The translations under genes and the position numbers were made by a program. A DNA stretch of 64,000 nucleotides from positions 1,364,001 to 1,428,000 of the forward strand of contig OX485804.1 in the NCBI GenBank assembly GCA_950295325.1. The letters are read 5' to 3'. A model generated the notes under the pieces. It had not been told where the DNA came from. It searched no databases and saw only the letters and a program-made list of their open reading frames with translations. The stretch is from Polytrichum commune. Lineage: Eukaryota; Streptophyta; Polytrichopsida; Polytrichales; Polytrichaceae. Numbering within the stretch: position 1 is the stretch's first letter; each line of letters begins with the position of its first letter. This document shows, piece after piece, positions 34,232 to 47,100 of the stretch.

Positions 34232-35344
34232 CAATGTTTCAGACCTTGGAGAACTAACCAACTAATACAACTGTTAGTTAACTAGTTGCCTTTTTGTAAC
34301 TATAGTTGTTCGTGAATTGACCTGCCAAAAAATATAGTTAACTATAGTTGTTTTAATTTTGGTCTACTGAAAAATCTAGTTAACTACAGTTATATCTAGT
34401 TTACTAAAGTTGAGCGCAACATGTATTGTAGTATCAAGACAAATCAAAGCATCTATATCTTTTCCTTTTTCTTTTATTCATAATTTTAAATTTGGGACCT
34501 AATTACATTTGTGGCTCAAACTCAATCAACACCCAATGAGCATGACATCATTGTTTATAAGTAACTTAAAATATAATGGGTTCAACTACTGCAAGGAAGT
34601 ATTCTATTCCTTCTGGGACGGGCCAACATGGTTGACAAGCAATGATTCTAACATAAGGTTTATTTAAAAATTAATTATTAAATATTTCATTTCACTTTTT
34701 GAGATAAATGAAAGTACTCGCTGGTTGGCTCCCTCAGGGCAATCACACCCCCTTACGTTTCATAACCACGTGCGATAAAAGTTTGCTACCCTATATTATA
34801 AATTATGTATAATTTAAAATTTTATGATATTTTTTAACACATACATAATCATTGATGATATTTTTGAAAATTTTAGTCATTTTTATTTTTGTAGTAATTG
34901 TTTTAGTTCAATTTTGCGTCATTTAGTTAGACACGGTATGTTTTATATATTAAATAAAATTTGGTAACCATCTTTTACGTTGTGATAAATACCGTGTATA
35001 TCTACTCATGAAAAAAAATTGATAAAATTTTGACCCATTTTGATGATGCTTTATGTAAAAAGTAGATTTTGTTTTATCGCATGTGGTGTTCAACTTGACA
35101 ATGGAGTGCACCCCCTGGGTTGGCTCCTTACAAAATTTGGGACTCTCAAGTTCTAGTTGTCTAAATTTTTTCTAGTTAACTATAGTTGTTTTTGAATTTG
35201 GTCTTAAATTTTTCTGGTTAACTATAGTTGTTCTTCAAATCGGTTTGAAAAATTTATAGTTAATTATCGTTGTTCCCTAAAATGTTTTGAAAAAAATATA
35301 GTTAACTATAGTTATTTTGGTAGTTGTCTAAGGTCTACAATGTT
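34232..35344. mobile_element. Inverted-repeat element with subterminal GTTAACTATAG motifs
   Basis: 34232-34265 (CAATGTTTCAGACCTTGGAG, AACTAACC) is an inverted match to 35321-35344 (CATTGTAGACCTTAGACAAC, TACC on the reverse strand). AGTTAACTATAGTTG motifs, palindromic at GTTAAC, occur several times near the left end (34270-34400) and again near the right end (35165-35320), as subterminal binding sites often do. A second MITE (34733-35117) interrupts the middle. No transposase, no clear target duplication. Confidence 0.45.
34733..35117. mobile_element. Nested MULE-type MITE, 385 bp, 10-bp target duplication
   Basis: The direct repeat GGTTGGCTCC lies immediately outside both ends (34723-34732 and 35118-35127). 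The left end starts CTCAGGGCAATCACACCCCC and reaches AACCACGTGCGATAAAA; the right end on the reverse strand starts CAGGGGGTGCACTCCATTGT and reaches CACCACATGCGATAAAA. A 10-bp duplication suggests Mutator-like transposition. The interior is AT-rich and non-coding. Confidence 0.65.
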
Positions 35345-36387
35345 TGAGTTCTTATGGGACGGTTTACATACCGTATGATTTGGGTCCAAGAGACTTGGGG
35401 TCGAAAACACCCTTTCATGGAGTTTGGACCTTATCTTTGGACTCTAACAAGATTGAACTCAAGCTTGAAGATTGGGTTCTCAAACTTGGAGAAGTATTCT
35501 CTTGATTGAGGACCACCGAGATTTGGTAGGAAAGTAATAGACACCACATTAACATTGGACTTGACTTTTTCATATCTTGGACCCATAACGTAGTGTAAAT
35601 TATATGTTCGGTTCAAAATGACTATGCTCTTGACCAATTATATAGGATTGTTGGACTTTGGAGCATCCTTTTTGGTCTTGAATCCTAATGTAAAACCAAC
35701 ATGTTTTCAACTCACTTAATTATAGCTTTGATTTCCAACACACATATATAACATTACTCAACAACAATGTGCACTATGGACTGGCACAAATGTTCAAAAT
35801 TAAGCCCCTCCTTTGGTTTGAGAAGAAAAAGAGAACACATTGAACTTGACACCCACTTGACATTGCCTAGTGAATAAGGTAAGCAGTATACCCCACCTTG
35901 CATCAAGGGGATTCTTGAACATGGTAGGACCAACATGCTTAAATTCACATCGGATTGCCTAACGTTGGTTTTTCTTTTTTCTTTTTCTTGCCAGGCGAAT
36001 ATATAGAACATGTAGTACCGTGGAGGAGGATGAATTGAGGGAGGGGGAAGGTGAAAACGTTGCTTATTATTGTAAAGCCCGAGGATTCTTCATTCTAACC
36101 AGTTAAATCCCTATTAAACTAGGGTTGGAGACATGAAATAATCTAGTGAGCTTAAATTTGAATGAGATTAGTTTAACATATAGGGATCAGTTTCTTTACG
36201 CTCCCCTCGGTAAGTGTTGTGGAGCAGAATCCAAACTTGCTTCTTATAATGCTATGGAGGTCCATATGCTTGGTGGAAAGATCATACGTGCCTAATGTGT
36301 TTTCTAAGGTCCTAGGTGCAATGCCAGTTAACTTTGACTAATATTAGGGACTGCTACGGTGGAGACATGTCAGTTTAGGTATAGTTA
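35345..36387. other. Gene-free stretch
   Basis: No convincing gene. The reverse-strand frame at 35754-36011 has no recognisable motif. Confidence 0.4.
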
Positions 36388-36623
36388 ACTACATTGATGA
36401 TCCCAATTAGTGCGTGCTATTATTCAGAGTTATGTAGTGCTGTAACTATTCATTGATGAGAATGTTTAAATATTTTACCGCGTAAAGATCATTCATACTC
36501 TATAAATTTCAAACAACCTATTAAGCTTTTGTTAATAAAAATTAAACTCCTGAGTAAGATGTTATTGAGATTGTGTAACTCTGAATAGTAACACCCACTA
36601 ATTGGGATAATCAGTGTGGTAGT
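36388..36623. mobile_element. Small inverted-repeat MITE, about 236 bp
   Basis: The left end (ATTGATGATCCCAATTAGTG, then CGTGCTATTATTCAGAGTTA) is an inverted match to the right end (ACTGATTATCCCAATTAGTG, then GGTGTTACTATTCAGAGTTA on the reverse strand). The AATTAGTGNGTG core links it to 19821-20312. Exact ends and target duplication are unclear. Confidence 0.6.
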
Positions 36624-38090
36624 CTCATGACCACCTAGGTGGTCAACACAACTCTTAACTTTCACTACATTGTTTAAGGCACTCCATGTGGCTTTATTTG
36701 GAATAACACAGTGCGGCTCTAACTCATTAACTTCTTACTTACTGGGAATTTTTTCTTTTTTTCTTACCAACAAAGATTGATTACGTTGTATTGACAATAT
36801 AGAAATATATAACATGCTTTACTTGGTAAATATTTTCATTCTATTAAGTGAACGTTAGTGCATGAAGATTGTGTTAGTATGAATGATAAAGGACATCAAA
36901 CACCCTGCACAAAATAGTCAAGCTAGGTATAACTCCTCCTAACATGGACTATGACTAGGCTCTAGAGAGCTGGAGAGAATCTTGGTTGTGGTATATTATT
37001 CTTAGAATATTCTAATTTGAGGTAAGCCTGCTAGGTATTACTTCAAATTCTAAACTCAACTTTAGCTTACCTAAATATATCATGATAAATATTATGGATC
37101 GGCACATTGTTGAGCTGAATTTCACACTAAAAATATTGAGGATAATATTATGGGTGCCAAACCACAATTTTTAGCATCAAAGGTCCACATTGTAGATTAT
37201 AATAGTTCCATTGGATTGAATATGATGTGCATTTGAACAACTTCTAACGCACGAGAAAAAAATGGATATATCATGGGGGCATGACAAGTGTAACTAGGAT
37301 TTCACACTATTTTCTTGTGTGATGGTATAGATGTGGGTCACAATATAAGACTCCCATAGGGCTACCCAAGATAAGTCACACCATAAATCTACCCACACTA
37401 TACCATAAGTAGTGTACACTATCACGGCCAGGGCTTTACTCGACCACTACATAAAAAGTTTAATGTAGTGCGGAACCGTTAAAATAATTGGACCATGTTA
37501 ATTAAAATGATCTTTGTGACTTGTCATGTAGTCATCATTGGGAGGTCCTATTGATACGATTGATGTGGGTCAATGATGAATAATGTGGGCACACTGAATC
37601 AATTGTTTAGCATACCAATGTTGTCAAAAGAAGGAACTCAACATGATGAAGTTCCAATATATTTATTTTTTTACTTCTTCTTCCAAAGTTGCCATGAAAG
37701 CTGTCGAGACTTATCGGGGACTTATCCGCTCCCTCCTTTCCACAACAACGACCATGAATGTAGAAGCCAACGAACCACTCGGCTTGCCCCGTTTGATTTT
37801 CTTTTCCATCGGAAGTTGTGACTTTGGACTTATTAGTTCAACCCACTCTTCGCATACATCATTTTGAGTTCCCACCTTTGTCATAAGTTTGCAACTCTTG
37901 TGACGTCTTATTACAGGTATGTAACTGAGCTCATCCACCAAGCTGCTCGCTCTCATCATTGTCCTAGTGGACGCAAGGAAAGGACAGGCGGCAAATAAAA
38001 CACACACACACACACACTCGCGCTCTCGACTCACGTAAACTTAACTTGCGTTCTCGCGTGCGCAATGGCACGATCACCATCCCCAAAGCA
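36624..38090. other. Gene-free stretch upstream of a candidate transcription unit
   Basis: 37325-37411 contains a loose foldback (GGTATAGATGTGGGT against ACCCACACTATACC). From about 37690 the composition becomes more balanced and short open frames appear on both strands, none recognisable. This may be the distal promoter of the unit starting near 38.1 kb. Confidence 0.35.
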
Positions 38091-38098
38091 TATAAATA
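38091..38098 (+). promoter_or_regulatory. Candidate TATA box
   Basis: TATAAATA within CAAAGCATATAAATACCCTA is a strong plant TATA match. About 30-60 bp downstream come CTCACCACATTCTTCC and then GA and CA repeats (38138-38170), typical of plant 5' leaders. No long reading frame follows, so a non-coding transcript is the likelier product. Confidence 0.45.
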
Positions 38099-38934
38099 CC
38101 CTAACCCTCACCACATTCTTCCATAATTACAGAGTTAGAGAGAGAGAGAGAGACACACACACACACACATGCCCTCTTGTTGATATGGTAGCAGCTACAG
38201 TTCTTGATGTGATCCATGTGAAGGAGATCTTGCATGCCTAGCTGAGGTTGGCTGAACTTATGAAACTTGCTCCTCCTGTTCTCTCACGACTTGCAGATGT
38301 CGCTCAATGTTGCCTGTTGTGTCTCTGTAGCTAGTGGCATGTACAGTTAACTTGACACTGATGTTATGGTTCTTATTCACTCTTCAAGGTGTGCAGACAT
38401 GTCGACCAGAGTTTGCAGAGTCTTCTCTGAGCCAGCTTGGGTCGGCTTGTCTTCTAAAGTCATCCCACTAGCTAGCTTGTTCATTCTAGTGGTGTTTCAG
38501 AGCTTGTTTAGCAGACTTGTTGTTATAGTGGGTGGTTTTTTACATTAGAGTGACCGTGTTTCAGAGTTTCAAGTTGTTTAGGCTGCGGTGAGGACGTTGC
38601 ACGAGAGGCTGCTTCTCAAAACGGTGAACCTTGGAGGTAGGATCTGGCAGATCGTCGAAACCCTGAGAAGCGGTGTCATGATTTGGATCTGTGATACTGG
38701 GTTCTCTGAGGGTTTGAGGAAGGTTTTTCATTCTGCAAGAGTTTGTTAAATCTAGCTGCAACCTCCGTGGCTAAGTTTCCCATATGATGCTCTCGATGGT
38801 AGATGCAAGCCTTCCGGACAACTGTTGGCTAACCACGGTCCACCAGCTGTTGTTGTTGTTAGTTAGTCTAGTGGTAGTCCAAAGCGGTGAAAAGTGACAT
38901 AGAATATATGATGCTTACAATATTGATGTAGTTA

Positions 38935-39018
38935 GACGGAGGGCTGTGTAGACTGTGAGCCAGGGGTAGACTCAGATTCTGCAACCAGTGGATCACAGTC
39001 TGCACAGCTCTCTCTCTT
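38935..39018 (+). ncRNA. MicroRNA-precursor-like hairpin 1
   Basis: GCTGTGTAGACTGTGAGCC (38943-38961) pairs with GGATCACAGTCTGCACAGC (38990-39008): 19 positions with one G-U wobble and one mismatch. Pairing continues outward (GACGGAGG against TCTCTCTC with one mismatch), giving a stem of about 28 bp and a loop of about 28 nt. Hairpin 2 has the same arms with a different loop, as expected for duplicated MIR genes. I do not recognise the mature sequence; a faint resemblance of the CTCTCTCTCTT region to the miR529 star strand is not convincing. It could be a small foldback transposon. Confidence 0.45.
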
Positions 39019-39052
39019 CCTCCCTCACCTAATTTCGATCCCGAGTTGCCTG

Positions 39053-39098
<46 letters not shown>

Positions 39099-39106
39099 GT
39101 CATCGT
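39053..39106. repeat. (CAT)n microsatellite
   Basis: About 15 CAT units followed by CGTCATCGTC. It lies just downstream of hairpin 1. Confidence 0.9.
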
Positions 39107-39702
39107 CAAGAAGGCAGCCAACTGCAGTGAATATAAGGTGCAGGATAGGAGGTATTTCCTTTGTTGTGAACCGTTGTCACCTGAAACCTCATAATTTTCA
39201 TTCCAAGCCGTGACAGGAAACCGATTTCTTATCTTGCAGGGGAGGGGTGAAAGGTACGTTGTACTTAGTACCTAGATAATTTATTTTTATTTAGTTTATT
39301 GTTTTTCCTTCTGAAACCCGATTTGTAAAATATGCACTCTCAAAATCTGCAGTGCGCACATCCAACCGACTTTGACAGTGCAGATTTGACCCTTGAGAAC
39401 AGTCTTATCTAACAAGCCATGTCACTGTCAAAATCTGAGTAATATGCTGTGCTGGCGTACACGTAAGAACCTCGGTACTTAGTGCATGTTGATGAAAGCA
39501 CTAAGTTGGACTAATATCTGCAGGCACCGTGTCGACTGACGTAATATGTATACTCTACTTTGATGACCTTCTTCGGGTCTTGTTGGAGTGCACCACAAAA
39601 TGAGATTTCTCTTTTTTGCACTCAGGTCTCGCAGTGTTAAAGATCTAATTGCTTGACCACATCGCTGCTTCCCAGTCATATACCAATATAATTGCAACTC
39701 TA

Positions 39703-40130
39703 ATTAAGCTTAAGGTCTGGAGGGTTGAAGTAGTAGACTGGCTAGTTCTAACTGGCTAGTTCCAATCATTTTGTCAAAAAGTATTATCCTTTCGTGACTG
39801 CAGACTGCAGTAATTAGAAACCCTCCGAAGAGTTTGTTATTCATGTGTACGAAATAATTAGATTAGATTTTTGCTCCTTGCTCTAATTTCTTGACATGCC
39901 ACCGGCCACTTCAGTGCTTCCCATTGACAAAATGATATTGCAGTAATTAAGCTTAAGGTTTGGAGGCTTGAAGTGGACTAGTTCCAACTTCTTTGAAACC
40001 TTTTATCAGAAAATATAATATTCCTTTCGTGACTGCAGTATTAAAAACCTTCCTAGAGGTTGTCATTCATGTGTACTAAATTTGTTATATTTAGATGAAA
40101 TCTTGCTCCTTGTATGTGATTCAGATGTAG
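39703..40130 (+). repeat. Tandem duplication of about 240 bp inside the candidate non-coding unit
   Basis: 39703-39900 and 39944-40130 share TTAAGCTTAAGGTYTGGAGG, TGAAGTRG, CTAGTTCCAA, TTCCTTTCGTGACTGCAG, TTCATGTGTAC and TTGCTCCTTG in the same order, with diverged spacers. Confidence 0.7.
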
Positions 40131-40142
40131 ATACATACCTAC

Positions 40143-40177
<35 letters not shown>

Positions 40178-40367
40178 TATATCACTAGTATACATATGTT
40201 GCTGACTCAGGGGTGTGGTATCATGGTTGAATCTGTTGCGAGAGATGAGGTGGTTTTGGACTACTTACTTGCAGCAAGCTCTGTGCTCACAGTCTAAGTC
40301 TTCTTCAATTGGATGGATGGAGATTGATGAACAAGATGATGTACATGTCAAAAATCAAGGCTGACAG

Positions 40368-40580
40368 GGGAAAGAGACAGTGAGATGGAGGGCTGTGCAT
40401 GGTGTGAGTGTGGTGCATGGTTTGAAACTTGGGAGGCAATTTACTTATTAATACGATTTATGGTGTTCTAAATGATCACATAGGATAATATTATAGTATT
40501 ATTGGATGCCTAGCTACCTAGTACCTGCACATCAGCCCATACTCACAGCCTGTACAGCTCTCCCTCTTTCTCTCTCTCTA
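40368..40580 (+). ncRNA. MicroRNA-precursor-like hairpin 2
   Basis: GCTGTGCATGGTGTGAGTGT (from 40392) pairs with the stretch 40538-40558 (CATACTCACAGCCTGTACAG, C): 21 positions with two mismatches and two G-U wobbles. Outward pairing is helped by GAGATGGAG against CTCTCCCTC. The loop is about 125 nt, longer than in hairpin 1. The 3' arms of the two hairpins are close (TCACAGYCTGYACAGCTCTC) and the 5' arms share GGAGGGCTGTG, while the loops are unrelated. Precursor-like, but expression is unproven. Confidence 0.4.
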
Positions 40581-41100
40581 TTTCGACTGACCTTTAGGCT
40601 TGCAAGAGAAGCTTTGTACAGATTTTCTACAAATGACTACCCACCATGATTCATCAACTAGTAAGCATTCTGATTCTTCCAGCATGGAAGTTAGTACAAC
40701 CGGATTAAGAAATCGTTTGTGATTATCAAATCTGTTGGATAGTAATACAAAAGTTTTCCTAAGTGACCTTGCAGAGGTTGGGTCACTTTGCATGCATGCA
40801 AAGTAGAGAAACTTGAAGATAATAGAATTTGATATAATTGTTTTTCTACTATTGTATAGTTTCATGTTTATGCAGATTACTACTGGTGACTACTGGTATT
40901 AACTTGAATGAAAAATGGCACAAGTCCAGATTACTACATTATTATGTGAATCCAATTCTGAAGCTTTATATCCAGAGCATCATGGCTGCAAGGCACTCAG
41001 TGCATTCTTCTCCAAACTTGTCGTTGACAAGATCTAACAAAGTAATCATCAAGTAAATTAGGGTTTACTTGATGAAACCCCAGTACATGCATACTTAATT

Positions 41101-44100
41101 GGTACAATAGTATTACCCCATTACAATATATGTCCCAACTCCGCAGCTATTGGCACAAAGGTTATAGGGGGCATTCTATCTCAACTTTACTGGTGCCAGA
41201 AAGTAGTAGTTTCATGGGGATTAAGTGGATCTCGGTCAATGTAGGAATAGCACGTAGTAAAACTCAAGTAGAATTGCATTTTTGGTTGGGTTCAGAAATT
41301 GGAATTTTAGAACCTTCTACGGTATCTGGCTTCAACTCACTAAGTACTGGTAACTGCAAACATGTACTGGATTTTCATTAGCGTACTCTACAATGATCAT
41401 GGGCACTGTTATATCTTATTCTCGTATTAAAATCATGCTTTGATCACTCATGGTGTATTAACCCCAGATTATAGTAGTAATATCCAGTGCAATGCATATA
41501 AATTTTAGAACTCGTCTTCATAACCTATCACTTAGCTCTGTATAGTAGGTGAAGCTGTAATCATAATTACAAAATATCGATCAGCTCAAGTCCCAATATT
41601 TCCTCATGAGACACCTGCAAGAAGGGATATTTATGAACATTTTTAGCCATGTCATGACACAATTTGTGAATTGGTGTGCCAAGGCTGTAAGTTACAACAA
41701 CTTGCCATACCTTATATTCTTCCACAATTTTTATATTTATATGTGTGTGTATATATATGTGCGTGTGAGAGAGAGACTGAAGTATAGTACCATTGCGTTG
41801 AAGCTTGTTACTTTGCCTTTCAAGGTTCATGAGTTTACTATCAATCGGACTTGCTTGAAATGAGTTGTTGGGATGAGAGCTCAAGTTTGGCACATGTGAA
41901 TCAGATCAAGTTGCTTAATAAGCCTTCTGTTCTTCTCTCTGTGGGATGTCGCTTCAGATGAAAGAACCAAGAAAGTTTAGGAACAGGTGTTAAATGTCAA
42001 TGAGTAATAATGGCCTTGGTGAAGAAAATGTAGAAGTTTGAGGTCAAATCCCACCAAACTCATTTCAATGTATTCCAGTGAAGATTTGGCTTAAGCACGA
42101 GTATGATAGATCAAGACATGGATTTAAATGCCACAACAGGAGGTTGATAGATTGAGTTATAATTGGCAACGTCCATTCCAAAATGACAACCATTATTCAG
42201 CTCAAATTCACATCGTGGTTGTTGAGAATTGATCTGCTATAATGTATGATGTGCTCTTACTGGACATGCATATTTTGCCGCCCAAGGATTAGCATTCTTA
42301 TTAATAACATTGTCATTAATAATATTCAGGCGTTGTAGTACTTGTCTACAAACGTGATGGTTTGAAAATAAACACAAAGTTAATGAAGGCTTTCACTTCA
42401 GCATCATTGGGTCTTACTGTTTTAAGATGCAAGTAAATGGTACGTTGTGACGAATAAATTTGGAGGCAAATATGTCAATGTTCTAGTATTTACCAATGTT
42501 GGAAGGGTATCCATATCCAACCCAGGTATGGATAAGGTGTGTCTGATCCGCATCACAATACATCCTTTAAAACCAACATTGAATTGACTTGGTTTTTTCA
42601 CATGTGGTTTGTGTGTCCTATTACACGGAAAATAGCGGACACCCTAGGAAATGACTGCATGTAAAGACATAGAGACCTCTCCCTCCTCTCAGATATACAA
42701 CACGCACACAATTCTATATTGGCATGTGAGCCACCTATCCGCAATGCAAAACGTCTCAAAATCCTATGAAACTTCCTTAACAAAGACCACAAAAGAAGGA
42801 AATTGACCTAGCCAAAATATATATACATACGTCTGAAAAGGTGCTCTAGTGAAAAAACCAATTATTAACTATCAAACCTTTGTTAGAAAGCAAAAGGCAT
42901 AAAGCACATACATATCACACAAACATTAGAAATCTAGATATGCACATTATAGAGAATATATATTCTAGCCACTTATGCACATTATGTTAATGTAATGATA
43001 GGGACACATGGCCACACCTCCTATCCACATGCACAAACCAACACATCAAAGGACTAAGAATAGCGAGATACAAAAAAGCCAATCACTCCATAGCCCAAAC
43101 ACCACAAGCCAATAATTTCACTAGATTTCTCACAATAGTAAATGCCGGAACCAATAATAGCATACCTCGATACATAATAGTCCCAAACTAGCTACTCGCA
43201 TGCACATGTGGTTCGCCACATGCCATTGTGTAGCACGACTAAAACCTGACACATTATGTGTGCTTGGAGCCCCTAACAAAAGCCAAAACACCAACAACTC
43301 CTCTCCCTCCACCATGATTCAACTCATTGAATTCATTTGCATATTGTCACGACCAACATCCACATACAACCATCACAAGAAAACACACTAACTGCAACCC
43401 CTTAATACATGCCTTGAAACAACGGGTGCAACCATGGTCAATTGGACCATTAAGTTGGTCAAGTATATGGAAATCACACATTTATTGGCTATAAAGTAGA
43501 ACCAAGATCTGTTTTATGTTGATTTTTCTATTCATGAAGCCCTTTATTATTGTTACAAGTACTCAAATCTATAACATCAAAATGACAACATTTCTCTAAA
43601 ACTATGTCCACAAACAAATTACTATATTTGGTTCTATAAGCTACTTTTATAACCCTAAATGTTTTAATTTTGAGCTAGTTTTTAATATACCTTGAATTCA
43701 TGATGAACTTGTGGGCTCCATCACTTCCAACTCTCAACAAAAGATCAATATAGTGTATTTTAAGCTCACTTTGTGCAAACCTTCTTGACTCGGCACAAAT
43801 TGTTTTTCAATATGAGCTACTTTTACCATCTTCAAAGTATGTGCTTATTCCTTTTAAGGGCTTTTCTTCAAAACAAGTTGTTTGATTTTTTGAAACACCA
43901 TGTTTTCTAAGACGGATTTAGGATGGAATTTTTTTTATAAATATAGTGTGCATCTTTGAATCTTCTATTGGAGCGTACACTTTGGTCCACTTGACCTTGT
44001 TTGTACCCCAACATAGAGAGAAAATAAATCCATCAATAACCATCAAGGCCAAAGTAAGAGGAGCTACAAATTTACAATAAAAACTCACAAACCTCCACAT

Positions 44101-47100
44101 CCCCAAACCAACTATCAGAACCTAATGAACTCTATACATCAAAATGCCATAAAATATCTTAAACAACTATTCAAATAATTTTGAACTTTTTGGTCAATTC
44201 TGGACTAAATTACCATCATATGTGTGCTTTAATATCTCCACTATAATATCAAATGTCGGCACACATGTATCATGCCCATAGTCCTTTAGTATACAATCAC
44301 CTACAAAATGGTTGAATAGCGGGTCAAATAACAACACTTGAAGCATGTGTGTTCACATTTCCAAAAATTGCTTTCTTATTTCTTAATATTAAACAAAGAA
44401 AACTAAACAATTGGTAGGCTTTGGTGACACACCACCGTAGAACCCCCATCACTATAATAGCCCACCCTTTGAAAGGATGGAATTATCCCTTACTTTGCAT
44501 CATGGTTAATCATGATAAACTTAAGGGCAATGGGCTCACATTCACGTAGAACCCTAAAGACCGACATTTTGAGTTTTTTTTCATTTCTTTTCTTGGCTTA
44601 TTATTATGCATTTATGACCATATAGTTGTGTGTTTGCACTATGTTATCATTTGGTATCACATAATGTGTGCATTATTCCAAACTATCTAGGAGACTGGAA
44701 TTACCTTAATACCAATTCCAGTTAAGTAAGTGCAAACCCTTGTCTTAAGCTAAGAGAGTGGAGAGACTTGGAGGGAAGCTAGCATACAAGTAGTGAATAG
44801 TAACACGTGAACAATGAGGATTAACATGAGATGTAAGTTTTCATTTTTTAATTATATTCCATAACAATCAAACGGTTTGGCTATAAATGAAACACAAGGG
44901 ACCATTTTGACATTTGAAAACTAAACACTATGTAATCAACATAATACTTGCATATCTAGAAATAAGTCTTAATATACTAAGATAGCTTGAATGTTAGTAA
45001 ATGAAACTCAAAATAGCTAAAATTACCTACATATATTGAAATTTCATAAATTTATATATCAATACACGGGGCGGGGGGGGATTTAAGAATACACATGTGA
45101 GAACCCTTTATTTAATTTGGGGGGGGGGCATTCACCTTCCTTCGTTGAACATTTTCCACCCTATAAGCACTTAAATTTCTATTGGATGGTATTTTTTAAC
45201 ACCCTATCATACTATATAAATTTTAGAGGCGCATAATCATAATCACCCTATCTTATTTATAATTAATAGAAATTCCATGTGAATAATCTACACATACATT
45301 AGGCATACAAGACACTAGGCATACATTACACTACAAGATATTACTCTGCACATTACACACATATAACCATCACACTATAAACTTTAGCATATTGTGTATG
45401 GTTCTTGAACCCCCAGGAAACCCTAAATAAGCCAACTAACCCTTTTATCACTGGAAGACAATATTTTTCATCCAAAGGCGACCGTTTCAACAAATCCATC
45501 CACATGTCCACATACATTTTGCCTATTACTCAAATAATGTCACTAATGGCATATGATTTATGTTGAACCTATAAATAAAAATCTAGACTTAATTTCATTT
45601 ATGCTACTTCACATCAAAAAAATAATTTAAATACCATAATTTAAACCACACCGTCCATTATATATAATTCCAAATTCGCACTTAGAGGATCCTATTGTGT
45701 ATCTAAGAAAAATATAAAAATTATGTGTCTTGAATGAAATCCACCCTACATTTTCTCGCACATGTTTTCCTACATTTTTGCCAGTGCTCTAGTATCAACA
45801 ATGTACTAGCATCACGTCTTGATTATATATTATTGGCTATTAATGATTGACAATAATTGAAACCCTATATCATTTGGGTATGATGCGCATGACCTTGTTG
45901 TAGTTCAAAATTACAGTTGCGTACATGAAGGTATTCACCATCATGTAGTCCACCTTGCATATAGATACATGAATACATGATACACATGTGTTTGTAATGT
46001 AACTTATTGGAATTTCTCCTCCATCCTGGAATACGTTGTAAGTGTTCTACTCTCCATTTGTTCCTATCCTTTGCAATATGTGCATTTGGATTGTGCCAAG
46101 TTTTGGAGTTGGAGACCAACATCTTTTAGATTAAATATCTCATCCCAATGTTTGCTTACAAATTGAATACCTCATCCCTAGTTCACTTTCACTTTCAAAT
46201 TTGAGAAAAGGTTAAAAGATTAATTCATCTATGTAATGTAGCTCATGAGAATTTGACCATGCAACATGCGTCATTGAAGCTAGGGAAATGATAGAATCTA
46301 GATTTGCAAACAAATAATCATTTAAGTCATAAGGTAGGCACAAATACTATCGAATTTTTATTTTTTATTTAAAAAAACTTTAGGGATTGTGATTTGCACA
46401 TTCACCTCTACTTTAGGATTCACCTCTACTTTAGCCATGATCTCTATAGACAACAACAAACTATAGTAAATAGTAACTCCCCTTTACATATTTTATGTAC
46501 ATTAATGTCATCTATAAATTTGGGTGCATTAAAATCAAGATCATGCACGTTATACTCCCTTGACACATATGTATACCACAACACATACTCATTGTCCTCT
46601 TAAGAACCTACCAACATAATGTGACCAATTTATTGTTTGTAACAAAAAGGCTACAATCTCATTTGTTTGAAAGATTGTGGAAGCTTTCGTATATGGCCAC
46701 ACTAGAATATAACCACCACCATAGAGCAACATGGTATCACATTTCAACACCCTCCATTGCATTGTGTACATCTAATCCCCTTACAAGGTTTTTGTGTTGG
46801 AACTGGAGCAAGAATTGTATGTATTTTTGGATGATCTTGTTGATGTTAGCAAACACCTTAAAAAATATTTACATTCAAGATTACCTATGAGAACAATGTA
46901 AACATTAGAATTGTAAAATTTACATGTTGCGATTCACTTCACATGGGCATTGTCCAACATGAATATCTAAAATTTCACATAGAGTACACCATTCTTAGTC
47001 ATTCTATCAAAGTGGATATTCCAAATCATAGTTGCGTTGCAACATCTTTGAATTGCGTATCACAACAATCAACCATTAAAATCGTATTTTATTTGCTATT

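Larger units (their letters stand above)
38100..41100 (+). other. Putative non-coding transcription unit
   Basis: The block follows the TATA box and differs from its surroundings in higher GC, pyrimidine-rich microsatellites (CT and CA runs at 40146-40178, a CAT run at 39053-39106) and internal duplications. It contains two related microRNA-like hairpins and a third short foldback (ACTTTGACAGTG near 39368 against CACTGTCAAA near 39422). No frame over 110 codons looks protein-like. Transcription is inferred only from the promoter-like sequence and hairpins. Confidence 0.3.

Noticed and set aside
40360-40400. miR156 gene (TGACAGGGGAAAGAGACAGTG)
   Set aside because: Too many differences from the miR156 mature sequence, and it lies outside the best-paired part of hairpin 2.
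45865-46122. LINE fragment suggested by AKDRNKWR
   Set aside because: The motif is too short, and flanking residues do not continue any reverse-transcriptase pattern.
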